Below are positions 1-6,634 of a stretch of DNA of 28,243 nt, piece after piece. Made by a program: the position numbers and the translations under genes. The notes under the pieces are model-generated. The model saw only the letters and a list, made by a program, of their open reading frames with translations, did no database searches and was not told the DNA's origin. The DNA is taken from NCBI GenBank assembly GCA_009929095.1, contig SABF01000004.1, forward strand, positions 1 to 28,243. The letters run 5' to 3'. This DNA comes from Erysipelotrichia bacterium. GTDB taxonomy: Bacteria > Bacillota_I > Bacilli_A > Erysipelotrichales > Erysipelotrichaceae. Position 1 is the stretch's first letter; each line of letters begins with the position of its first letter.

Positions 1-4
1 TCTC

Positions 5-1774
5 ATGACTTTTTTTATTATTATACTGGTTCTTGTGATGAGAGGCTGCAGTGCTGGCGGCAGCACTGTAAAGAATACAGTTACTTCAACAAATCGTCTT
101 GCCCTGTCTGACAGTTTCTCTCTCTACGTATCAGATGACGGAAGTGTTAAGTCAAATGGCAATGCACCAAGCATTGCGGACTTTACCAATATCACGCAGG
201 TCAGTGCCGGCGGAGATTTCGCGCTTGGACTGAAGAAGAACGGCAGTGTCGCATGCAGCGGCAATACTAACGCCTGCAATGTGAGCGGCTGGAAGAATAT
301 CACCATGGTTGCGGCAGGAACCAATCATTCTGTTGGATTGAAGAGTGACGGCACCGTGGTATGTACCGGCAGTTCTGCTGCCTGCAGCGTGGATAAATGG
401 ACAGACGTATCCAAGGTTTATGCCGGCAATGAGATTACGATTGGACTGAAGAAGGATGGGACTCTGAATGTCAGCGGTTCATTCTCTTCCAGTGCACAGG
501 TTTCCGGCATGACAGGAGTCAGCGATGTTGTAATCGGCGCGAATCAGATTGCGATTATACAGGATGGCAAGGTGAACTGCTATGCCGTTGGATCCGGCAG
601 TACATCCAATACATCTTCATGGACCAATATTGCTCAGGTCGCACTGGGTGATGATTTTGCGGCAGCTCTGAGCAAGAGCGGCACCGTACAGATTGCATCT
701 ACAAATCCTGTTTATGCAAAGACATCTGACAGCTGGACGAATATCAAGTATATCGCTGGCAGAGGAACAACACTGATTGCTGTCGGCTCTGACAATTCCA
801 TTATCGGCTGCGGTGACAATTCCAAGAATGTATACAGCGGCAGCGGTGTGGCCAGTGCATCTCCATCGGCCTCTGCTTCTGCGTCTGCCTCAGCCTCAGC
901 TTCTGCATCTCCCAAGACCGATAAGCTGACTAAAGTAAGCAACTTCAATTATTCATTTGACAGCAACGGAATGAATCTGTCCTGGAATAAAGTTAATGGA
1001 GCACAGTATTATGAAGTAACGATCAATACCAATCCATCAACAACAGTAAAGACAGCGGATGCCGGAACAAAAATATCCAAGGATAAATTGAAGAGCGGAA
1101 CAACCTATACCGTGTCAATTGTCACTGTCGCTTCCACTTCTGCAAATAACAGTGATGCATATACATACAATGTCCCATATAATGCGGTTGCCGCAAAACT
1201 GGCTGCCGTACAGAATGTGAAGTGTTCCATTTCCGGAACCACACTGACAGTGAACTGGGATAAAGTTGCCAATGCCGATGCCTATACCGTTGTCTTTCTG
1301 AAAGACGGAGTTCAGTTCGGTGATTCACAGTCAACTGGCGGGGCTTCTGCAACAATTGCGATAACCGATAGCGGAACCTACAATGCAACAGTGCAGGCTA
1401 CCAGCAATAACACTGCTTCATATACAGCCGGTGATGTAAGCAAAGGAAACGATGCAGCATATACTGCACCGGCAGTAAAACTGGCGACGCCGAGCATTCA
1501 ATCAATCAGCATCACAAGTATTGAAAACGGAAAATCTGTTAATATCAGCTGGGGCGCTGTGAGCAATGCAACAGCATATAAAGTCACCTGCGGTTCCAGT
1601 ACACAGACAGTTACAAGCACAAGTGTTTCATTCTCGTATACGAAACCAGGCGACTATAAAGAATCAATCACAGTTACGGCGATTGGGGATGGAGCTGGCG
1701 GCAAATATCAAGACAGCAGTGAAGCATCCACCACTACGGATCAGTTCACGGTTGAAGAATTGGTGGAGGGGTAA
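5..1774 (+). CDS. RCC1-like repeat / Ser-Ala linker / fibronectin-III-like surface protein (5' end uncertain)
   Basis: A secreted or surface-anchored repeat protein, 589 aa as read from the ATG at 5. The N-terminus is a short hydrophobic stretch followed by Arg-Gly-Cys, which may be an imperfect lipobox; the frame is open to the window edge, so the true start may lie upstream. Residues ~40-280 carry RCC1-type blades: repeated units of the form Ala-Gly, x-His/Phe-x-x-Gly-Leu-Lys-x-Asp/Asn-Gly-x-Val, about 40-45 residues apart. A Ser-Ala-Pro linker follows (~285-305). The rest is three fibronectin-III-like modules, each with an x-Leu-x-Trp-x-Lys/Ala-Val-x-x-Ala-x-x-Tyr core. Such architecture suggests adhesion or glycan/protein binding outside the cell; no enzyme motif is visible. 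The GYF_2 gene follows 12 bp later and probably shares the transcript. Fold class is fairly sure, function unknown. Confidence 0.8.
   Translation: MTFFIIILVLVMRGCSAGGSTVKNTVTSTNRLALSDSFSLYVSDDGSVKSNGNAPSIADFTNITQVSAGGDFALGLKKNGSVACSGNTNACNVSGWKNITMVAAGTNHSVGLKSDGTVVCTGSSAACSVDKWTDVSKVYAGNEITIGLKKDGTLNVSGSFSSSAQVSGMTGVSDVVIGANQIAIIQDGKVNCYAVGSGSTSNTSSWTNIAQVALGDDFAAALSKSGTVQIASTNPVYAKTSDSWTNIKYIAGRGTTLIAVGSDNSIIGCGDNSKNVYSGSGVASASPSASASASASASASASPKTDKLTKVSNFNYSFDSNGMNLSWNKVNGAQYYEVTINTNPSTTVKTADAGTKISKDKLKSGTTYTVSIVTVASTSANNSDAYTYNVPYNAVAAKLAAVQNVKCSISGTTLTVNWDKVANADAYTVVFLKDGVQFGDSQSTGGASATIAITDSGTYNATVQATSNNTASYTAGDVSKGNDAAYTAPAVKLATPSIQSISITSIENGKSVNISWGAVSNATAYKVTCGSSTQTVTSTSVSFSYTKPGDYKESITVTAIGDGAGGKYQDSSEASTTTDQFTVEELVEG
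857..918 (+). repeat. Ser-Ala repeat tract encoding an interdomain linker
   Basis: About 60 bp of alternating Ser (tct/tca) and Ala (gcn) codons encode a low-complexity Ser-Ala linker with Pro at both ends, separating the RCC1-like part from the fibronectin-like part. The quasi-repeated hexamer could change length by slippage in multiples of 6 bp without breaking the frame. Confidence 0.75.
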
Positions 1775-1786
1775 TTGGGAGGAGTC

Positions 1787-1975
1787 ATGGATAAAATCTG
1801 GTATTACACAGCAGACGGTGACGAGAAGTTCGGACCATATACGGATGCAGAACTGATCAGACTGATTCAGCAGGGAATCATTTTGAAAGATCATTATATC
1901 TGGATGGTTGATCTATCAGGGTGGATCAAGGTCAGTGATTCGATCTACAGTGTCTATCTGCCGATAGCTGCATAA
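1787..1975 (+). CDS. GYF_2 (DUF4339) domain mini-protein
   Basis: A 62-residue protein that is essentially one GYF_2/DUF4339 domain: Trp-Tyr-Tyr near the start, a Phe-Gly-Pro-Tyr turn, an acidic Leu-rich helix (DAELIRLIQQG), and a closing Trp-Met-x-x-x-x-x-Gly-Trp. GYF_2 domains are usually protein-protein interaction modules attached to membrane or zinc-ribbon proteins, so a free-standing copy is unusual. I chose the ATG at 1787, with GGGAGGAG just upstream; a TTG at 1775 is also in frame and would add four residues. It lies 12 bp behind the RCC1/Fn3 protein and is followed at once by a terminator, so the two genes probably form an operon and may work together. Partner and role are unknown. 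Confidence 0.75.
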   Translation: MDKIWYYTADGDEKFGPYTDAELIRLIQQGIILKDHYIWMVDLSGWIKVSDSIYSVYLPIAA

Positions 1976-1986
1976 TCAGGCAAAGT

Positions 1987-2021
1987 GCCTCGGAGTAAAC
2001 ATGCTCCGGGGCTTTTCTTTT
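1987..2021 (+). terminator. Rho-independent terminator of the RCC1/GYF operon
   Basis: The stem GCCTCGGAG pairs with CTCCGGGGC (one G-U pair) around a 7-nt loop and is followed by TTTTCTTTT. It sits 11 bp after the stop of the GYF_2 gene. Confidence 0.85.
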
Positions 2022-2145
2022 GGCATGAACTGAAGCAGCGATCTGAGTATCAGCAGACGGGATCTGTTGAATCGGGAATGGAATTGCAGCACTTCTGACT
2101 GCCTTCATATGCATGCAGGGCGTGACAATACGGTTATGATTGGAA

Positions 2146-2194
2146 TTTTAATGTGATTTTAACGCTGACCTGCAGCCCTTAACCTCGTCTTAAC
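2146..2194 (+). promoter_or_regulatory. Putative PhoB/OmpR-type response-regulator box (paired 11-bp direct repeats)
   Basis: Two pairs of direct repeats occur: TTTTAA at 2146 and 2157 (11 bp apart), and TTAAC at 2179 and 2190 (11 bp apart), with the pairs 20 bp apart. Half-sites of the TTAAC kind spaced one helical turn apart are typical operators for PhoB/PhoP/KdpE-class winged-helix regulators. A weak -10 (TAAGAT, 2206-2211) follows at the right distance for activation in place of a -35 element, and the TPR gene starts at 2233. The regulator is not in this window; its identity is inference. Confidence 0.5.
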
Positions 2195-2232
2195 GGCGTG
2201 TTCACTAAGATATCATTGAAAGAGGTGCGAAT

Positions 2233-2556
2233 ATGAGTGAACAGCTGAATATAGTGATTTTACAGGCGAGACATATGATGGACCGAAAAGAATACAGGCA
2301 GTGTGAACAGCTGCTGAAGAAGTCAATGGCTGAATGTCCTGATGATGCAGTTCCGCACAATCTGATGGGACTTCTGTATGAGAAACAGAATAATCATATT
2401 GGAGCGATGAAGCACTTCAGAGCAGCCTGGGCGCTGGATCCAACCTATCGTCCGGCTCTTATGAATCTGGACAACTTCGGAACAGTGCATGCAAATCAGA
2501 CCTATGTTTTCAGTGAAGATCAGATACAGCAGAACTGCGGCAGGGAAGCAGTATGA
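2233..2556 (+). CDS. Small tetratricopeptide-repeat protein
   Basis: A 107-residue cytoplasmic protein with no signal peptide. Residues ~5-75 form two TPR units: helix pairs with the Ala/Gly/Tyr pattern of TPRs, seen as 'QCEQLLKKSMAECPDDAVPHN' shortened to its core (Leu-Leu-x-x-Ser, Pro-x-Asp, Asn-Leu-x-Gly-Leu-x-Tyr-Glu) and then 'GAMKHFRAAWALDPTYRPA'. The C-terminal tail (Asn-Phe-Gly-Thr ... Val-Phe-Ser) is not TPR. The start is supported by GAGGTG 6 nt upstream. It is a single-gene unit, convergent with the DUF218 gene and preceded by the paired 11-bp repeats, so it is probably part of a two-component regulon. TPR proteins are adaptors; the partner is unknown. Confidence 0.8.
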   Translation: MSEQLNIVILQARHMMDRKEYRQCEQLLKKSMAECPDDAVPHNLMGLLYEKQNNHIGAMKHFRAAWALDPTYRPALMNLDNFGTVHANQTYVFSEDQIQQNCGREAV

Positions 2557-2655
2557 ACTTGTGCATCACGATTGTGGAGATGTGAATGGCTTGGCAGACA
2601 GCCGCCAGCGGCAGCCAAGTTCTGATGTCACTGACTGGTTCAGCATCTGTATACG

Positions 2656-2689
2656 AAAAAGGACCCGGAGAGGAAGACAGGCCCTTTGG
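2656..2689 (-). terminator. Terminator of the DUF218 gene (minus strand)
   Basis: Read on the minus strand, AAGGGCCTG pairs with CGGGTCCTT (two G-U pairs) and is followed by TTTTTCG. It lies about 20 bp beyond the stop of the minus-strand DUF218 gene. Confidence 0.7.
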
Positions 2690-2708
2690 CTCAATCGTAT
2701 AGAATGCT

Positions 2709-3746
2709 TCAGCGAGAACCAAGAAACAGGATCATGAGCGGCAGTTCGCACAGGATTGCACCTGAGACATACCAGAGCAGATACTCTTTCATCAGGGCAA
2801 TGAATTCCCGTATCATGGCACTTGGCCAGTAGTACATTGCCACATGAGAACCAAAGCCGGTACAGTCAAGATTAAGCTTTGCAGTATAGATAAGCGCCCG
2901 CAGTACATGATAATTGGAAGTGACCAGAGCGATCTTTGTACGGCCGCCGCGATGCTCAATCATTTCCTTGGAGTTCTTCAGGTTCTGAATCGTTGTAAAG
3001 GAACCGTCTTCCATCAGGATATCTGATTCGGGAATGCCGTGGGATATCATATACTCCTTCATGGCATCCGCTTCTGAGATTTCCTCATCAGGACCTTTTC
3101 CGCCGGAACAGATCAGTTTGCAGTCAGACATTGATCTTCGGTATACTTTCATGCCTTTCTGAATTCTTGCGGCAAGAAGATGTGAAACTTCCCTGCCGTG
3201 AATCAGTCCGCAGCCATGGACAATCACATAGTCAAATGTTGTTTCTTTTGGAATCCAAGAACTCAGGACGGAATAAAGAAGGAATGCAAGAAAGATGATG
3301 CAGGTATACAGAATCAGAATGCCGAATGCCAGGATTGCAAAATGTGACAGCGAGCTTTCAAAAGGGATCAGAGCGTCAAACAGTGCATACTCACCAATGA
3401 ATACCATGACACCAAAGGCAAAGGATAACAGATTCGCGATTCTGAATCCTTCATGCCAGATCATAATAAAGCCATTGACGATTAGCAGAAATGGCAGGAT
3501 GAGAAACAGAAAGATGCTGAATAGGACAAAGAACAGAAGAAGCAGGACTCCGAAAGAAGTACCCCAGGTGGATATTACCAGCAGTATTCCCAAAGCGCCA
3601 AGATGAAAGAGCAGATAGAAGCAGTTGCGGAATCTGCGGCGGTCGATGATCATGGAAATCACCAGAATGGCAAGAGTGATCCCCCACAGCCAAAAAAAAG
3701 CCGTCTGGATCAGATTGGGAATAACTGAGTTTCCGGTATTGAACAT
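2709..3746 (-). CDS. Multi-pass membrane protein with YdcF/SanA-like DUF218 domain
   Basis: A 345-residue membrane protein. Residues ~10-165 contain about five hydrophobic segments. Residues ~175-310 form the DUF218 (YdcF/ElyC/SanA) domain: it starts with a beta strand ending Val-His-Gly-Cys-Gly-Leu, has the Cys-Ser-Gly-Gly-Lys-Gly-Pro-Asp-Glu loop, the Ser-Glu-Ala-x-x-Met helix, the Asp-Gly-Ser-x-x-Thr-x-x-Asn motif and the Val-Thr-Ser-Asn-Tyr-His-Val-x-Arg-Ala motif. A last hydrophobic helix ends the protein. DUF218 proteins are linked to envelope functions in several bacteria, but the reaction is unsettled. The ATG at 3746 has no clear Shine-Dalgarno and lies 6 nt after a TATAAT, so a leaderless mRNA is possible. 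The gene is monocistronic and divergent from the YjdF-like gene. Confidence 0.85.
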   Translation of the reverse strand: MFNTGNSVIPNLIQTAFFWLWGITLAILVISMIIDRRRFRNCFYLLFHLGALGILLVISTWGTSFGVLLLLFFVLFSIFLFLILPFLLIVNGFIMIWHEGFRIANLLSFAFGVMVFIGEYALFDALIPFESSLSHFAILAFGILILYTCIIFLAFLLYSVLSSWIPKETTFDYVIVHGCGLIHGREVSHLLAARIQKGMKVYRRSMSDCKLICSGGKGPDEEISEADAMKEYMISHGIPESDILMEDGSFTTIQNLKNSKEMIEHRGGRTKIALVTSNYHVLRALIYTAKLNLDCTGFGSHVAMYYWPSAMIREFIALMKEYLLWYVSGAILCELPLMILFLGSR

Positions 3747-3752
3747 AATCCA

Positions 3753-3780
3753 ATTATATTGCAGGATTGTTATTTATGAA
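3753..3780 (-). promoter_or_regulatory. Promoter of the DUF218 gene (minus strand)
   Basis: On the minus strand, TTCATA (3780-3775) and TATAAT (3758-3753) are separated by 16 bp. Initiation about 7 nt after the -10 would fall on or beside the ATG at 3746. Confidence 0.5.
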
Positions 3781-3786
3781 TAAAAT
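3759..3786 (+). promoter_or_regulatory. Promoter of the YjdF-like gene
   Basis: TTGCAG at 3759-3764 and TAAAAT at 3781-3786 with a 16-bp spacer. The GGGGTGG Shine-Dalgarno and the ATG at 3808 follow. It overlaps the divergent minus-strand promoter. Confidence 0.45.
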
Positions 3787-3888
3787 TAATACAGATCGGG
3801 GTGGAAAATGAATAAAAACAAAGTAAAGACGAAGTGACCTGATAATGATCGTGTCAGCGGTCTGCTATTCAAGTTTGTCAATATCACC

Positions 3889-4602
3889 ATGTGGTCTTCC
3901 GTTGTCATCATCACATATCTGATGATTAAGGCACCTTCAGCAGTAACTGCCGATATGCCGGAATATATTCATCCCAAGGCATACTATACACTGATGCTTT
4001 CTGAGTCTATTCTTGGCTGCATCGTTATGCAGGCCGCAAGAAAAGTACAGGGCTGGATCAGTATTCCAAGCTGGATGCTTATCCCGTTTGTGATATTCCT
4101 TTACTGTGCCATCTTTCTTGGAGAAGTCAGGATGTTCTATTACCGGGTTAGCAGCTGGGATACATTCCTGCATTTCTTCAGTGCCGGCATGCTTGGCTCT
4201 CTTGCCTTCTCCATCGTTTCCATATTGAATCAAAATGATCGCGTACCGATTCAGCTTTCACCGGCATTTGTGGCAATCTTTGCCTTCTGTTTTGCAGTTG
4301 CCTGCGGTGCAATCTGGGAAATCTATGAATACACTTTTGACGGCGTTCTTGGACTGAACATGCAGAAATTCATGCTGGAAGATGGAACTAAGCTGATCGG
4401 AAGAGCGGCGCTGAGCGATACGATGAAAGATATCATCACTGACGTGGCAGGTGCAGGCGTGGTTGCCTTTGGCGGCTATTTTGCCATGAAGAAGGATTCT
4501 ATTCAATGGCTCAATTCCATCCAGCTTAGAATGTCCCATCCTAAAACGGAAAAGAAGTCAGAGAAGAAAACCGCTGAATCAGGAAAGACGAAAGCCTCCT
4601 GA
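3889..4602 (+). CDS. YjdF/DUF2238-like multi-pass membrane protein, interrupted at codon 10
   Basis: The open part encodes 237 aa with about five membrane helices and a Lys/Glu-rich cytosolic tail. Family signs are Trp-Asp-Thr-Phe-Leu-His-Phe-Phe-Ser-Ala-Gly in one helix, Gly-Ala-Ile-Trp-Glu-Ile-x-Glu-Tyr-x-x-Asp, and Asp-Thr-Met-Lys-Asp-Ile-Ile-x-Asp-x-x-Gly-Ala; these resemble YjdF/DUF2238 proteins of unknown function. The natural start is almost surely ATG 3808, which has a good Shine-Dalgarno (GGGGTGG) and is in frame, but codon 10 (3835-3837) is TGA. The ATG at 3889 has no Shine-Dalgarno and cuts into the first membrane helix, whose beginning is encoded at 3862-3888. The gene is therefore a recent pseudogene, a sequencing error, or a gene with a poor restart. 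Confidence 0.7.
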   Translation: MWSSVVIITYLMIKAPSAVTADMPEYIHPKAYYTLMLSESILGCIVMQAARKVQGWISIPSWMLIPFVIFLYCAIFLGEVRMFYYRVSSWDTFLHFFSAGMLGSLAFSIVSILNQNDRVPIQLSPAFVAIFAFCFAVACGAIWEIYEYTFDGVLGLNMQKFMLEDGTKLIGRAALSDTMKDIITDVAGAGVVAFGGYFAMKKDSIQWLNSIQLRMSHPKTEKKSEKKTAESGKTKAS

Positions 4603-4645
4603 TATCAGCTGAAAGATTCTTTCAAAGCTTCCGCATGCAGGATGT

Positions 4646-4674
4646 TTGATCGTCAGACGCACATCGTTTATACT
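4646..4674 (+). promoter_or_regulatory. Promoter of the cysS operon
   Basis: TTGATC (4646-4651) and TATACT (4669-4674) with an ideal 17-bp spacer. Transcription would start near 4681, exactly where the T-box leader begins. Confidence 0.75.
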
Positions 4675-4680
4675 GAATGA

Positions 4681-4891
4681 CAGAAACCGGTGAAGGAAAC
4701 GGAGCCGTCTGAGGAAGAGTGATTTGTCAGCGAGGGCAAAATTAGGGTGCAAGGGCCTGGGTCACTTCAGATGGACATGCATTCCCAAGGGCCTGCCAAA
4801 CACAGGACGCATTGACAGCACGTTACGCTGTAAGAGTACAAAGAAAAGTGGAACCGCGCTGAGGCGCCTTTTTGTGAAAAGAGGCGCTTTT
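4681..4891 (+). promoter_or_regulatory. T-box leader (tRNA-Cys specific) of cysS
   Basis: The leader before cysS has the hallmarks of a T-box riboswitch. GAAGAGTGA (~4714) resembles the 5' side of the specifier loop; CAGCGAG and GGTGCAAG (~4729-4752) match the distal Stem I motifs. The specifier is probably TGC at 4778-4780, followed by the usual A, which reads cysteine. The T-box itself, AGTGGAACCGCG, is at 4847-4858. Uncharged tRNA-Cys would pair with the specifier and, through its NCCA end, stabilise the antiterminator, allowing cysS transcription. The competing terminator is at 4864-4891. Class is sure; exact Stem I pairing was not folded by program. Confidence 0.9.
4864..4891 (+). terminator. 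Regulated terminator of the cysS T-box
   Basis: GCGCCTTTTT pairs with AAAA(G)AGGCGC around a GTG loop and is followed by TTTT. It is mutually exclusive with the T-box antiterminator and ends one base before the out-of-use ATG at 4892. Confidence 0.8.
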
Positions 4892-4915
4892 ATGTGCCTG
4901 GAGGAGAAAGAGAAA

Positions 4916-6253
4916 ATGATCAGACTGTATAACACCAAGGATTTGAAAATCGAAGAATTCAAGCCGATTCATGAAGGTCATGTGGATATGTATGTTTGCG
5001 GACCAACAGTATACAATCATGCTCATATTGGAAATGCCCGACCGATGATTGTATTTGATGTTCTCAAGAGGCTGTTTGAAGCACACGGATATACCGTCAC
5101 ATATGTGTCCAACTTTACAGATGTAGATGACAAGATCATCAAAAAAGCTGCGGAAGAGAATACAACTGAGGCGGTAATTGCCCAGCGCTATATTGATGCT
5201 TACCAGGATGTCAGAAAGATGCTGAATACGAAGCTGCCGGATATTACGCCGCGAGTAACAGAGACGATGCCGGAGATCATTGACTTCATCTCTCAGCTGA
5301 TGGCATCCGGTCATGCTTATGAGGCAGGCGGAGATGTGTATTTCTCAGTGGACAGTGTGCCGGAGTACGGAGCGATCAGCCATCAGAAATTGGAAGAACT
5401 GGAAGCAGGTGCCCGTATTGAAACCAATGATCAGAAGAAGAATCCCTATGATTTTGCACTGTGGAAGAAAACTGACATGGGCATCAAGTGGGACAGCCCC
5501 TGGGGAGAAGGAAGACCGGGGTGGCATACAGAATGTGTTGTGATGATTAATAACAATATGGGCCCGCTGATTGACATTCACGGCGGCGGAATGGATCTGA
5601 AGTTTCCTCATCATGAGAATGAAGCAGCTCAGCAGGAAGCGATGCATGGAAATGAACTGGCCAATTTCTGGCTTCACAATGCCATGGTGAATATCAATGG
5701 AACAAAGATGTCCAAGTCGCTTGGCAATGTCATGTGGGCTAAGGATATCATCGCTGAACTTGGTACGCCGCTGACCCGCTGGCTGATGAGTTCTGTCAAT
5801 TACCGTAAGGAACTGAACTTCAGTGATGAGACAATTGAGGCTGCTCGAAGAGAACTGGAACGGGTTATGAATCCGATGAAGCAGGCTGATGTGAAAGCCG
5901 CATTGAATGGTGCAGCATTTGATTCCTCTATTGATGAAGAGGAGTGGAAGCAGTTCCTTGATGCAATGGATGATGACATGAACACACCGAATGCCTACGC
6001 AGTGATCTTTGACACCGCCAAGAAATTGAATGCTGCTCTGCGCAGCCGCGAGATTGACTGGGCCGCGGTAGGAAAATATCGCAGCGCAGTGGAAAAGATG
6101 CTGAATCTTCTTGGCATTGATGTAGAAAAGATAGAAGTGACAGAAGATGACAGAGCGATGTTTGCCAAATGGAATGAAGCCAAGGCAGCGAAAGACTTTA
6201 CTGCGGCTGATGAGTGCCGCAAAGCACTGACAGAGAAGGGGCTGCTTCAGTGA
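4916..6253 (+). CDS. cysS: Cysteine--tRNA ligase
   Basis: Class Ia synthetase that charges tRNA-Cys in the cytosol. The protein has 445 aa, normal to slightly short for the family. Seen motifs: zinc ligand Cys28 in Cys-Gly-Pro-Thr-Val-Tyr; the HIGH-type motif His-Ile-Gly-Asn at 37-40; Trp-His-x-Glu-Cys and the His-Gly-Gly-Gly-x-Asp-Leu-x-Phe-Pro-His-His-Glu-Asn-Glu block, which complete the zinc and substrate site; Lys-Met-Ser-Lys-Ser at 264-268; and the C-terminal anticodon-binding helices. I set the start at ATG 4916 because GGAGGAG lies 9 nt upstream; the frame is open back to 4724, but that stretch is the T-box leader. mrnC overlaps its stop by 4 bp. Expression is controlled by the Cys T-box. 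Confidence 0.97.
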   Translation: MIRLYNTKDLKIEEFKPIHEGHVDMYVCGPTVYNHAHIGNARPMIVFDVLKRLFEAHGYTVTYVSNFTDVDDKIIKKAAEENTTEAVIAQRYIDAYQDVRKMLNTKLPDITPRVTETMPEIIDFISQLMASGHAYEAGGDVYFSVDSVPEYGAISHQKLEELEAGARIETNDQKKNPYDFALWKKTDMGIKWDSPWGEGRPGWHTECVVMINNNMGPLIDIHGGGMDLKFPHHENEAAQQEAMHGNELANFWLHNAMVNINGTKMSKSLGNVMWAKDIIAELGTPLTRWLMSSVNYRKELNFSDETIEAARRELERVMNPMKQADVKAALNGAAFDSSIDEEEWKQFLDAMDDDMNTPNAYAVIFDTAKKLNAALRSREIDWAAVGKYRSAVEKMLNLLGIDVEKIEVTEDDRAMFAKWNEAKAAKDFTAADECRKALTEKGLLQ

Positions 6254-6624
6254 GGTATCAGGAAGTATCAGGAAGAGCACTTGCTTTTCTGGGCGATGCT
6301 GTCTGGTCGCTGCTGGTGCGGGAAGATCTGATCCGTCAGGGTTATTCAAATGGCAAAGTACTGCAGAAAAAAAGCGTAGAGCAGGTCAATGCCAAAGCTC
6401 AGGCCAGGGCATATGATGCCCTTCATCAGGAAGGGTTCTTCACCGAAGAGGAAGAGCAGATTTTCAAACGGGGAAGAAATGACAGCGCTGGTACGGTACC
6501 GCGCAGTACACCGGCACCCATATACCGGAAATCAACGGGCTTTGAAGCAATCATCGGAGCTCTGCAGCTGATGGAGAATTCGGAACGAATACAGACGATC
6601 TGGGACAAAGTCCGGACTCACTGA
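6250..6624 (+). CDS. mrnC: Mini-ribonuclease III
   Basis: Mini-III is a small RNase III-type dimeric enzyme without a dsRNA-binding domain; in Bacillus it matures 23S rRNA. The 124-aa product shows the catalytic signature Ala-Phe-Leu-Gly-Asp-Ala-Val-Trp near the N-terminus and the C-terminal Tyr-x-x-Ser-Thr-Gly-Phe-Glu-Ala-Ile-Ile-Gly-Ala-Leu motif, plus the Arg-Gly-Arg-Asn loop. The start is GTG 6250, which overlaps the cysS stop as GTGA; AGAAGGGG lies 8 nt upstream within cysS. An in-frame ATG at 6214 is less likely. Translational coupling with cysS and the cysS-mrnC-rlmB order are as in Bacillus. Confidence 0.93.
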   Translation: MRYQEVSGRALAFLGDAVWSLLVREDLIRQGYSNGKVLQKKSVEQVNAKAQARAYDALHQEGFFTEEEEQIFKRGRNDSAGTVPRSTPAPIYRKSTGFEAIIGALQLMENSERIQTIWDKVRTH

Positions 6625-6634
6625 AAGGATGAAC

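Noticed and set aside
840..930. Tandem DNA repeat as a possible CRISPR or minisatellite.
   Set aside because: The units are degenerate Ser/Ala codons in frame within a protein linker; there are no spaced unique sequences.
2588..2625. Hairpin CTTGGC...GCCAAG after the TPR gene as its terminator.
   Set aside because: The stem is plausible but there is no T run after it on the plus strand, so I did not list it as a terminator.
4603..4645. TGAAAG/CTTTCA hairpin after the YjdF-like gene as a terminator.
   Set aside because: A short stem without a following T run; support is too weak.
4724..4915. An N-terminal extension of cysS by 64 codons.
   Set aside because: The stretch is the T-box leader, including its terminator; the product would be unlike any CysRS N-terminus, and the strong Shine-Dalgarno sits before 4916.
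5345..6349. A 334-codon minus-strand open frame antisense to cysS and mrnC.
   Set aside because: It lies over strongly conserved cysS sequence, has no ribosome site or recognisable domain and reads as a Cys/His-rich shadow.
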